This document shows positions 1 to 6,869 of a stretch of DNA of 22,430 bases, in pieces. Under the pieces are notes generated by a model. That model did not search any database. It worked only from the letters and a program-made list of their open reading frames with translations, and was not told where the DNA came from. Origin of the DNA: Phycisphaeraceae bacterium (GTDB lineage: Bacteria > Planctomycetota > Phycisphaerae > Phycisphaerales > Phycisphaeraceae); assembly GCA_020850375.1 (NCBI GenBank), contig JADZET010000286.1:1-22430 (forward strand). The letters run 5' to 3'. Both the position numbers and the translations under genes were made by a program. The stretch's first letter is position 1. Each line of letters starts with the position of its first letter.

Positions 1-215
1 GGGTCGCTCTCAGCGATGTTCCAACACCGCGAGCACTGGATCGCCTGCACCCGTAGGTCGCTGATCGCCCCGGCAAGCTGTTGAGCCTCCTGGGGGTCCG
101 CCTTCAAAAGATAAAAAGCAATCCGTTCAGCCGACCGCTTGCCGATGCCGGGCAGACGGCTCAGTCGCTCGATGGCCCGGGTCATGGCGGAGGTTTGGCT
201 GGAAGTTTTGCCCAT
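1..215 (-). CDS. recR: Recombination protein RecR, N-terminal part (cut by window edge)
   Basis: RecR works with RecF and RecO in loading RecA at single-strand gaps. Reading the minus strand from the ATG at 215 gives 71 codons that run off the window. The visible part has the helix-hairpin-helix region with SRLPGIGKRSAERIAFYLL at about residues 18-36. It then shows the first half of the C4 zinc finger, IQCSRC, with cysteines near residues 57 and 60. This is the usual RecR order and spacing from the N-terminus, so the start looks right although the ribosome binding site is weak (only AGAG about 8 nt upstream). The Toprim domain and C-terminus lie outside the window. A TAGAAT -10 box sits about 31 nt upstream. 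The neighbouring gene on the other side is divergent. Confidence 0.93.
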   Translation of the reverse strand, partial: MGKTSSQTSAMTRAIERLSRLPGIGKRSAERIAFYLLKADPQEAQQLAGAISDLRVQAIQCSRCWNIAESD

Positions 216-246
216 AATCGCGGCTCTTGAAGAACTAGCTCACCCT

Positions 247-252
247 ATTCTA
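247..252 (-). promoter_or_regulatory. Probable -10 box of the recR promoter
   Basis: On the minus strand this reads TAGAAT, one mismatch from TATAAT, and ends 31 nt before the recR ATG at 215. That would give a leader of about 25 nt. No good -35 is visible; the hexamer at 17-bp spacing reads TTTCGT. The same TAGAAT hexamer precedes fur and the UbiD gene in this window. Confidence 0.5.
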
Positions 253-421
253 AGTCCAGTATCCCCCAAACGAAAACTCACGGCACATTTTTTGCACACG
301 CCCCCCCGGAAGGTGGGACCCAGTGCCTACGAGGCGGTGTCTGCCCCATCCAGTGGATGACACCGTGCTAAGCTGGCCCCCGGGGTCATAGTTTTTCGCT
401 ATAGCGGGGGTGGGAGGGCCA

Positions 422-3079
422 GTGACGACCAGTCCAACACTTCGCCTCGAAGGTGCATGGGAGATCGCCCGCAGCGGCGTCGACGCGACAGTGGACGGGA
501 TCGGCGCGTGGGAGGCTGTGCAACTGCCGGGGCAGTTTCTTCCAGGGCTGACCGGTCCCGAGCACGAGAAGGTCGAGGTGATCTGGGCGCGTCGACGTTT
601 CGAGCTGACGGCGGCGCAGGCGGCGAGTGGCGTGTCGCTGCGGTGGGGGGGCGTGCGCTTCGGGGCGAAAGTGTGGTTCAACGGCGTGTTCGTCGGCGAG
701 CACGAGCCGATCGGACCGTATGGGATGCTGCTGCCGAGGGAGAGCCTGCGGGCGGGCACGAATGAGCTGGTCCTGCGCGTGCCGGGCTGGGCCGGCGTCA
801 GGCGCAGCGCTTCGGGCTTCACGCTGGCGCCGTCGGGATCAGCCAAGGAGTTCTGGGGGGCGAAGGCCATCGGGATCTTCGAGGGCATCTGGCTGGAATT
901 CTTCCACGCGGTGCATCTGCGCGGCGTGCTGCCCCTGCCGGACGTGGACAAACGCTCCGTGACGCTGCGCCTCTGGCTCGAGGGTGAGCTGCCCACCGAT
1001 GTGAAGGCGACGGTGCAGGTCCGTCTCAAGGGACAATCGGCGATTGCCGGTGAGGGCTCAGCGGATGTTCACGGCGTCGATGGCGTGACATCAGTCACGG
1101 TATCCCTTCCGGGGGCGAAGCTCTGGTCGCTTGAAGATCGCGTGCTTTACGAGGCCCTCGTCCAGGTGCACGCCGGCGGGGAATTGTGCGACCAGAAGCG
1201 CGTCCCCTTCGGCATGCGGGACATCCGCGTGCGTGACGGCCGCTTCGAGCTCAACGGCCGGCACCTGTGGCTGCGCGGCTCGAACCTGGTCTATGAGTGG
1301 CTGTGGGGCGATCGCTTCCGAGGGCACGCCAAGGAGTACCTCGTCGACGAGGGCCGGCGGATGAACCTCATGTGCTTCCGCACGCACACGCTGCCCCCGC
1401 CGCATGCCTGGCTGGACGTGTGTGACGAGCACGGCGTGCTGATCCTGGCCGAGCTGCCCGTGCTCTACAACCACGCCGACTTCAAGTTCACGCCGCAAGA
1501 GCAGGAGCACTTCAACGCCCAGGCCCTCCTGGACGCGAAGAACTGGGTCTGGGAGCTGGGCCATCATCCGTCGATTGTGTTGTGGGTGCTGACCAATGAG
1601 GCGCCCCTGGTGGGCGAGGCGTGGGAGAAGGGGCCTTACTGGCGGTTCGTCAAGGACGTCGACCCCTCGCGGCCGGCGATGCGAGCCGGTCCCCTGAGCA
1701 ACGACGGCACGCCCGAGGTCGTCGACGTGCACACCTGCGTGAACTTCAACGCCGGGTCGGAGGGCGGGCCGTTGCGGCAGTTTCATAAGCTCGCTGTCAA
1801 TCGCGATCCCGCCCGGACGCTGGGCAACAGCGAGTTCATGAACATTCTCAGCCCCTACGACTCGATCGCCCGCCGCTGGCTCGGGGACAAGGACCATCCC
1901 GAACGCGACCTGATCATGGCCGAGTTCGCCGGCGAGCACACGGAGTCGCTGCGTCGAGAACGGTATGACTTGATTCTGCCCTACATGTTCGCCGGCTGGA
2001 CGGGCATGAGAAAAGATGCCTGGTGGCGTGCGGAATTCCCCACGCCGATGGCCGCCGCGCTGCACAGCGCCATGTCGCCGGTGCTCGCGAGTCTGGAGCT
2101 CTTCGACCGCAACTTCGAGGCGGGGGCACAACCGGGAGCGATGCTTTGGCTCATCAATGAGCTTGACCAGGCCGTGAACGCCAGAGTTGAGCTGCTGCTG
2201 ACGAGTCGGAATCCCGAGCACGTTCCTCTGCCGGCCGCGCTGCGCGAGGCGATCTGGCGGGAAGAGTGGTCGATCGTGTTGGGCGAGCAATCGATTCAGA
2301 AGAAGACGGTTCAATGGCCCATGCCGGCTCAGCCGGGGGTGTATTACCTCGTCGCCGTGCTGCGTCGCGAGGGATGTAAGCCCGTCGCTTCACAGCGAAT
2401 CATCCGCTCGATTGCGCCACCGCGCGTGTCCGGGGCGATTCTGGAACACGGCGTCGTGTTGCTCGGAGCGGACGATCGGGCCAAGGGGTGTCTGTCTCGG
2501 ATGGAGATTCCCTTCAGGGAGCATTGGGACAATACGACCGGGCCGCCGGCCGCCGTGGTGGTGTGGGATCTCGACTGCATCAGTGAGCAGGACAGGCAGG
2601 CCGCACCGGCGATACTTGAGTACGTCCAGCAGGGTGGGCGGATCGTGGTGCTCGATCAGGCCACTTGGACCTGGCCCGAGCTGATCGACTTCACGCCCAG
2701 CGATCGCGGCAATTTCCAGAAAGGGATCTCCTCGCGAGCGTTCCCGCATCCTGGGCATCGCGCCCGTACCATCCTCGCCGGCCTCGATCCTGAGATCTTC
2801 AAGCGATGGAACGGCCCGCCCGGCACCATCGCGGATCGCTCGATCCAGGGGGCGGCGCTCGCTGAGGGATCGCCGCTGTTGTGGATCGAAAAACCCGAGC
2901 AGGTCGTGTTGCTCAGCGTGGCCAAGGGCAAGGGTGAGATCATCCTGAGCCAGTTGATGCTCAAGGATCGCCTGTCGCCCGGGGCTGAGGATGCCTGGAT
3001 GCCGCAGAAGGCAGACTGCAAATACGATCCCGCCGCTGCGTCGGTCTTCCTGAGCATGATCGGGGCGTTGTCCCGCTGA
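422..3079 (+). CDS. Glycoside hydrolase family 2 protein (beta-galactosidase/glucuronidase/mannosidase-like)
   Basis: An 885-residue retaining beta-glycosidase of the GH2 type. An N-terminal jelly-roll sugar-binding domain (about residues 5-170) contains VWFNGVFVGEHEPIGPY. An immunoglobulin-like domain follows, then the TIM barrel opening with FELNGRHLWLRGSN. The acid/base pair is in VLTNEAP (Asn392-Glu393) and the likely nucleophile is Glu501 in MAEFAGEHT, so both catalytic residues are present. The C-terminal part (from about residue 700) contains a Rossmann-like stretch with VVVWDLD and GGRIVVLDQATW, reminiscent of the glutaminase-like or trimerisation domains of large glycosidases. There is no signal peptide, so the enzyme is probably cytoplasmic. 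I chose the GTG at 422 because GGGAGG lies 4 nt upstream; an earlier in-frame GTG at 410 lacks one. The exact sugar cannot be told. It converges with the GH20-like gene 17 bp downstream. Confidence 0.85.
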   Translation: MTTSPTLRLEGAWEIARSGVDATVDGIGAWEAVQLPGQFLPGLTGPEHEKVEVIWARRRFELTAAQAASGVSLRWGGVRFGAKVWFNGVFVGEHEPIGPYGMLLPRESLRAGTNELVLRVPGWAGVRRSASGFTLAPSGSAKEFWGAKAIGIFEGIWLEFFHAVHLRGVLPLPDVDKRSVTLRLWLEGELPTDVKATVQVRLKGQSAIAGEGSADVHGVDGVTSVTVSLPGAKLWSLEDRVLYEALVQVHAGGELCDQKRVPFGMRDIRVRDGRFELNGRHLWLRGSNLVYEWLWGDRFRGHAKEYLVDEGRRMNLMCFRTHTLPPPHAWLDVCDEHGVLILAELPVLYNHADFKFTPQEQEHFNAQALLDAKNWVWELGHHPSIVLWVLTNEAPLVGEAWEKGPYWRFVKDVDPSRPAMRAGPLSNDGTPEVVDVHTCVNFNAGSEGGPLRQFHKLAVNRDPARTLGNSEFMNILSPYDSIARRWLGDKDHPERDLIMAEFAGEHTESLRRERYDLILPYMFAGWTGMRKDAWWRAEFPTPMAAALHSAMSPVLASLELFDRNFEAGAQPGAMLWLINELDQAVNARVELLLTSRNPEHVPLPAALREAIWREEWSIVLGEQSIQKKTVQWPMPAQPGVYYLVAVLRREGCKPVASQRIIRSIAPPRVSGAILEHGVVLLGADDRAKGCLSRMEIPFREHWDNTTGPPAAVVVWDLDCISEQDRQAAPAILEYVQQGGRIVVLDQATWTWPELIDFTPSDRGNFQKGISSRAFPHPGHRARTILAGLDPEIFKRWNGPPGTIADRSIQGAALAEGSPLLWIEKPEQVVLLSVAKGKGEIILSQLMLKDRLSPGAEDAWMPQKADCKYDPAAASVFLSMIGALSR

Positions 3080-3096
3080 TCGGCGGGTCAGCCTGG

Positions 3097-4506
3097 TCAC
3101 ACCACGCGCCGCAGGACGGCCAGGAGCTTCTGCGCCGGGGCTTTCTGCACGTTGTTGCCCGCCGGATCGTTGACGCGTGAGCGTGCCCAAGCCTTGCGGC
3201 ACGCCCTGGACAGAGCATCGGCGCTGGGCAATGAACGCTTGCGACGTCCGCTGGCGGCGAAGCGGCCGACACGTTCGAGCACCTCAGTGGATAGCAACAC
3301 GTCATTGAGCCGTTCGGCGTTGCGACGGGCACGCCTGATCAGGGGACGCAGCTCTGCCGCGATGGCCTTGCATCGCTGGGCCAGCACGGCGCCCATGCGG
3401 ACATGTTCGCGGTGAAAGGTGATGGATCCGTGCCGGCCGGTGACGATCGGGTCATAGTCCTGATTGGTCAGCGCGGCCGCGTGAAGCTCATCTATGGCGG
3501 AGGCGTAAGCCTTTGCGTCGCAGGCGTTGTGGCCATAGAAGTCCACCGCGAACCGCCGGCCGAAGTCGGCGTCTTCCTCATCGCTGTCGAACAGATGGCC
3601 AGCCCAGGCGATCGCGTAGTCCATCGCCCCCGGCAGGTAGCGGTAGGGGCACCAGACGGTGTTGACCATCCCGCTGACCCCCGGAAGGCCCCGCCCACGC
3701 CGGCGTTGCATCGCATACGCCGTCATTCGCCGGACGTTGGTGAACGTCCCGCTGTTGGACACGACCCGCGCCAGCCAGCACATCGTCGCCGGGCAGGCCC
3801 AGGTCTCGAATCCCGCCCGCGTGAAGGTGTCGAGCGAGTCCGGCACGACCTGCGGCTCGTAATGCCAGTCGAAGACCAGCACGTCCTTGCCCATCGCCTC
3901 GAGGCTCTTGGCCGAGTGCAGGAGGTGATCGCCCCACATCGCCGGCCGCTTGCCGAGACGCCGGACGATCTCATGGATCCGCACCGCGTGCCGGGCGAAC
4001 AGCCCCGCTGCGTCTTCCGGGGTGATCTTCTCCCGGCCGGGCAGGCTCTTGAAGTTGACCTCATCAAGCCCGACGTGCAAAACCTCCGCGGGAAAGATCT
4101 CCGCGACGTCGGCCAGGAGATCCTTCAGCAGCGGATAGATCGCCTCCTGGTCGGGATCCAGGGCGTTAAAGCCGCTCCTGGGGCTGCTGCCGAGCCCCCG
4201 GAACTGCGCGTGACGGGTGATGAATCGCGTGTGGCCGAGACTCTCGAGTTCGGGCAGCACGTCGATGCCCAGTTGCCCCGCCTGACCGATGAACCGTCGC
4301 ATCTGCTGGGACGTCAGCGCCCCGCGGCCGGCCAGCTCGGGGTGCGAGGGCAGGACGAGCCGGCATCCCTCGTCGTCGGCGAAGTGCCAGTGCAGCGTGT
4401 TGTAGCCCCACCTGGCCAGCCAGGGCAGCAGGAACTCGAACTCCGCCAGCGTGTCCATCTGCCGGGCGGGGTCGAGCATCACGACGCGGTGCTTGAACGT
4501 GGGCAT
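3097..4506 (-). CDS. GH20-like beta-N-acetylhexosaminidase
   Basis: A 469-residue protein resembling the catalytic barrel of family 20 hexosaminidases. It starts directly in the barrel: VVMLDPARQ is followed by LHWHFADDEGCRL (about 38-50), then PELESLGH (85-92) and HVGLDEV (144-150). In the family, the adjacent Asp-Glu of that last motif (here D148-E149) are the stabilising and acid/base residues of substrate-assisted catalysis. The usual GH20b N-terminal domain and any signal peptide are absent, so this is a minimal and probably cytosolic enzyme. The C-terminal 130 residues are basic and helical and do not match anything I recognise. It lies 15 bp after the ADP-ribosylglycohydrolase-family gene on the same strand, so the two are likely co-transcribed. 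No Shine-Dalgarno is visible; TACACT sits 6 nt before the ATG, so it may also have its own leaderless promoter. N-acetylhexosamine specificity is family knowledge, not shown here. Confidence 0.78.
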   Translation of the reverse strand: MPTFKHRVVMLDPARQMDTLAEFEFLLPWLARWGYNTLHWHFADDEGCRLVLPSHPELAGRGALTSQQMRRFIGQAGQLGIDVLPELESLGHTRFITRHAQFRGLGSSPRSGFNALDPDQEAIYPLLKDLLADVAEIFPAEVLHVGLDEVNFKSLPGREKITPEDAAGLFARHAVRIHEIVRRLGKRPAMWGDHLLHSAKSLEAMGKDVLVFDWHYEPQVVPDSLDTFTRAGFETWACPATMCWLARVVSNSGTFTNVRRMTAYAMQRRRGRGLPGVSGMVNTVWCPYRYLPGAMDYAIAWAGHLFDSDEEDADFGRRFAVDFYGHNACDAKAYASAIDELHAAALTNQDYDPIVTGRHGSITFHREHVRMGAVLAQRCKAIAAELRPLIRRARRNAERLNDVLLSTEVLERVGRFAASGRRKRSLPSADALSRACRKAWARSRVNDPAGNNVQKAPAQKLLAVLRRVV

Positions 4507-4521
4507 GGCGACAGTGTATCG

Positions 4522-5643
4522 CTAACCAAGGACAGCCTGGCGGGCCTGGATGTCACGCTCGAGATTCCGGCGGATCAACTCCGCCAGCGCCCCGGCCTTC
4601 TCACGCAGGCGCAGCCAGCGGTTGCGGGCCAGGACGTAGTCGGCCCAGTCGGTGGGGATGACGCCCGCCCCGCGATATGCCCCGGCCAGGCCCGCCGCGC
4701 AACGGGCGATCGTGTCCGCGTCGCGTCCCATCCGGGCGGCGTGCAGGATCATCTCCCGGGCGTTCTCTCCTCGGGTGATCAGGAACATCGCCAGCGCCGG
4801 CCCGAGCACCTCGGCCGAGTCCCACGTCAGGCACACCTTTGTGCCCTCCTGTTCGAGGTCCTGCATGGGCACGTACCGGCCGATGATCTCGGCGTAATAC
4901 CGCTCGATGAACTGCGGGCAGGTGGTGCACTGGCGGGCCAGCTCCACCATCGCCGTGACGGACTTCGTCGCCCGGTGCTCGCGGACGTGACGGATCGCCA
5001 GCTCGACGATCCGCTCGACGGAGATGCCCGGCAGGAAGCATGAGGCCACCGCCGCGGCGTAGGCCCCGGCCACCTCGCGCGAGGCCCCGTGCTGGTGCAC
5101 GGAGGTGACGTCCACAGCCATCAGCTCGGCCTTGAGCGGGTCGCCCGCGCACAGCAGGCCCACCGGGGCGATGCACATGATGGCGTTGTCGGACGAGGGC
5201 TCACCCCGACCGAGCTCGCGTTTGTTGATCTGGCGAGAACGGTTGCGGTAGTAGGTGATCCGCTCGATCCAGTGCACGTACTCGAGCCGGTTAAACGCCG
5301 GTCCGTCCGGGTTGGGCACGGGCTCGGCGAAGTTCGTGTAGGCGTCGGCGAAGGCGTAGGCCGTGGTCTGGCCCTCGCTGGCCAGGATGCTCTCGAGCAG
5401 CAGGTCGGCCACCGTGCTGTCGTCGGTCACGGCGCCGAAGGGGCTGTGCGGCCAGCCGCGCGTCTCGGCTGCCAGGTCGAGCTGGGCCTGCGTAAAGTCC
5501 TCAAAGCGATCGTTGTCACCATAGATCCGGCGGATGTCCTGGTAGTGCAGCCCCTCCATCGGCGCGCCCAGGGCGTCGCCGACCACCCCCCCAAGCAGAC
5601 ATCCCCAGACACGGTCGTCGATCGTCGGACGAGATGTGGTCAT
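4522..5643 (-). CDS. ADP-ribosylglycohydrolase (DraG/ARH) family protein
   Basis: A 373-residue all-helical protein of the DraG/ARH family, whose studied members remove ADP-ribose from proteins or small molecules using two divalent metals. The family motifs are in order. GCLLGGVVGDALGAPMEG spans about residues 14-31. TDDS at 73-76 corresponds to the first metal-binding TDDT/S motif. GRDADTIARCAAGLAGAYRG begins at 306, with D308 and D310 matching the second metal site. The metal ligands therefore look intact and the protein is probably active. No signal peptide is seen. It precedes the GH20-like gene by 15 bp and faces a GH2 gene beyond it, so the substrate may be a sugar conjugate rather than a modified protein; that is inference. 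Its start lies 119 bp from purQ, which is divergent. No ribosome binding site is evident before the ATG at 5643. Confidence 0.85.
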   Translation of the reverse strand: MTTSRPTIDDRVWGCLLGGVVGDALGAPMEGLHYQDIRRIYGDNDRFEDFTQAQLDLAAETRGWPHSPFGAVTDDSTVADLLLESILASEGQTTAYAFADAYTNFAEPVPNPDGPAFNRLEYVHWIERITYYRNRSRQINKRELGRGEPSSDNAIMCIAPVGLLCAGDPLKAELMAVDVTSVHQHGASREVAGAYAAAVASCFLPGISVERIVELAIRHVREHRATKSVTAMVELARQCTTCPQFIERYYAEIIGRYVPMQDLEQEGTKVCLTWDSAEVLGPALAMFLITRGENAREMILHAARMGRDADTIARCAAGLAGAYRGAGVIPTDWADYVLARNRWLRLREKAGALAELIRRNLERDIQARQAVLG

Positions 5644-5748
5644 CGGTTGGCTTTCATTCTCGTGATGGGTGCCCCGCTGCCCGTAAAGGCTCGACGCGAT
5701 GGGGCAACATGGTCCACCCGGCCGCGAGCCTCGGGGGCGGTGATCCCA

Positions 5749-5754
5749 TATGAT
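5749..5754 (+). promoter_or_regulatory. Probable -10 box of purQ, leaderless layout
   Basis: TATGAT lies 8 nt before the purQ ATG at 5763. Normal -10 to start-site spacing would put transcription initiation at or within a couple of bases of the ATG. No clear -35 is present at 17 bp. AGGG between the box and the ATG is too close to act as a normal Shine-Dalgarno if the transcript starts this late. Confidence 0.5.
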
Positions 5755-5762
5755 AGGGTGTC

Positions 5763-6602
5763 ATGAGCACGCCCACCGCCCTGATCCTCCGCACCGCCGG
5801 CACCAACTGCGACAACGAGCTGGCCCACGCCTTCGAGTTGGCCGGGGCCGCCACCCGAAAGGTGCACCTTCACGAACTGATCGCCCAGCCGCAGATTCTC
5901 GAGCAGGTCGATCTGGTGGGCTTCCCCGGCGGGTTCAGCTACGGCGACGACATCGCCGCCGGCCGCATCCAGGCCAACCTCCTGCGGCATCGCCTGATGG
6001 CTCCCCTGCAGGCGGCCGTCGCCCGGGGCGTGCCGATGATCGGCATCTGCAACGGGTTTCAGGTGCTCATCAAAGCCGGCCTCCTGCCCTTCCCCAACGA
6101 AGCCCGGCAGTCGGCGACGCTGGCCGACAATGCCGGGGGACGCTTCATCGACCGCTGGATCGGCCTCCGAGCCGACCCCACGAGCGTCTGCATCTGGACC
6201 AAGGGTTTGGATAAGCTCGACCTGCCCATCGCCCACGGCGAGGGCCGGTTCGTGCCCGCGTCCAACGAATTCCTCGAACAGTGGCGGCGGGCCGGCCAGG
6301 TGGCGCTGCGCTACGGACCAATGGTTGATGCCCTGCCCACCACCTCCGGGGGGGGCGGCGAGAACAATCCCAACGGCTCGGTCGACGACATCGCCGGCGT
6401 GTGTGACCCCTCGGGCCTGGTCCTGGGCCTGATGCCGCACCCCGAGCGGCACGTCCACGCGACACATCATCCCTGCTGGACCCGTTTCTCCTCCGAGCGT
6501 CTGGCCAAGACGCCCGCCGGCCTGCGGTTCTTCCAGAACGCCGTCGATCACGTCCGGCAGAACGGCGCCGTGGGGGCGAGCCAGCCGGTGACGGTTGGCT
6601 AA
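5763..6602 (+). CDS. purQ: Phosphoribosylformylglycinamidine synthase, glutaminase subunit PurQ
   Basis: PurQ supplies ammonia from glutamine to PurL in the fourth step of purine synthesis. The 279-residue product is a class I glutamine amidotransferase. It shows ILRTAGTNCDNELAHAF at the N-terminus, GFPGGFSYGDDIAAGRI, and the nucleophile elbow GICNGFQVL with Cys96. MPHPERH supplies the catalytic His226 and Glu228. NPNGSVDDIAG before the C-terminal motif is typical of this family. It is somewhat longer than the roughly 225-residue Bacillus type. The gene stands alone here: purL and purS are not adjacent. It is divergent from the DraG-family gene, and the rpsA promoter begins about 50 bp after its stop. 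Confidence 0.95.
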   Translation: MSTPTALILRTAGTNCDNELAHAFELAGAATRKVHLHELIAQPQILEQVDLVGFPGGFSYGDDIAAGRIQANLLRHRLMAPLQAAVARGVPMIGICNGFQVLIKAGLLPFPNEARQSATLADNAGGRFIDRWIGLRADPTSVCIWTKGLDKLDLPIAHGEGRFVPASNEFLEQWRRAGQVALRYGPMVDALPTTSGGGGENNPNGSVDDIAGVCDPSGLVLGLMPHPERHVHATHHPCWTRFSSERLAKTPAGLRFFQNAVDHVRQNGAVGASQPVTVG

Positions 6603-6650
6603 ACCCACATCCCGAGCGGTTTTACAGCACCGCCCGCGGCCGATCGCCTT

Positions 6651-6679
6651 TTGGCACACGCCTCAAATCGTGATATACT
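6651..6679 (+). promoter_or_regulatory. Sigma-70 type promoter of rpsA
   Basis: TTGGCA (6651-6656) and TATACT (6674-6679) are separated by exactly 17 bp, the best promoter in the window. Transcription should start near 6686, leaving an untranslated leader of about 180 nt before the rpsA ATG at 6870. Confidence 0.8.
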
Positions 6680-6701
6680 GCCTGATTCGCGGCTTTAGGC
6701 C

Positions 6702-6836
6702 GGCAATCGTGTTGCCCGCGGATGAGCTGTCGAACAACCACCAGGTGTCGGCAGGGTTTAAGCGTCGGACGCGCTCAAACGTTCGACGCATCGCCCCGCC
6801 GACGCGACCCGCAACTGTCCGCTCGTGTTGAGCGGG
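6702..6836 (+). promoter_or_regulatory. Structured rpsA leader with three hairpins
   Basis: Three stem-loops can be drawn by eye in the rpsA 5' leader. The first pairs GGCAA at 6702-6706 with TTGCC at 6712-6716. The second is a 10-bp stem with one G-U pair, 6762-6771 with 6780-6789. The third pairs CCGCTC at 6819-6824 with GAGCGG at 6830-6835, and can be extended by a G-U and a G-C pair. CGCGG at 6688-6692 could alternatively pair with CCGCG at 6716-6720. A weak AGAGG lies 12 nt before the ATG. A role in autogenous control by S1 is inferred from the parallel with enterobacterial rpsA leaders. Confidence 0.5.
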
Positions 6837-6869
6837 CCGGGTAAACCAAGTCAGAGGACCCTTTTTGTC

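Noticed and set aside
410..421. Earlier GTG start for the GH2 gene
   Set aside because: It would add four residues (MGGP) but the Shine-Dalgarno GGGAGG lies downstream of it and correctly placed for the GTG at 422.
3072..3087. CCCGC/GCGGG stem at the GH2 stop as a bidirectional terminator
   Set aside because: Only five base pairs, includes the stop codon, and there is no T-run on either side.
3403..5043. A 546-codon plus-strand frame opposite the GH20-like and DraG-family genes
   Set aside because: It spans two recognisable minus-strand genes and has a shadow-like composition (Arg, Pro, Gly, Val).
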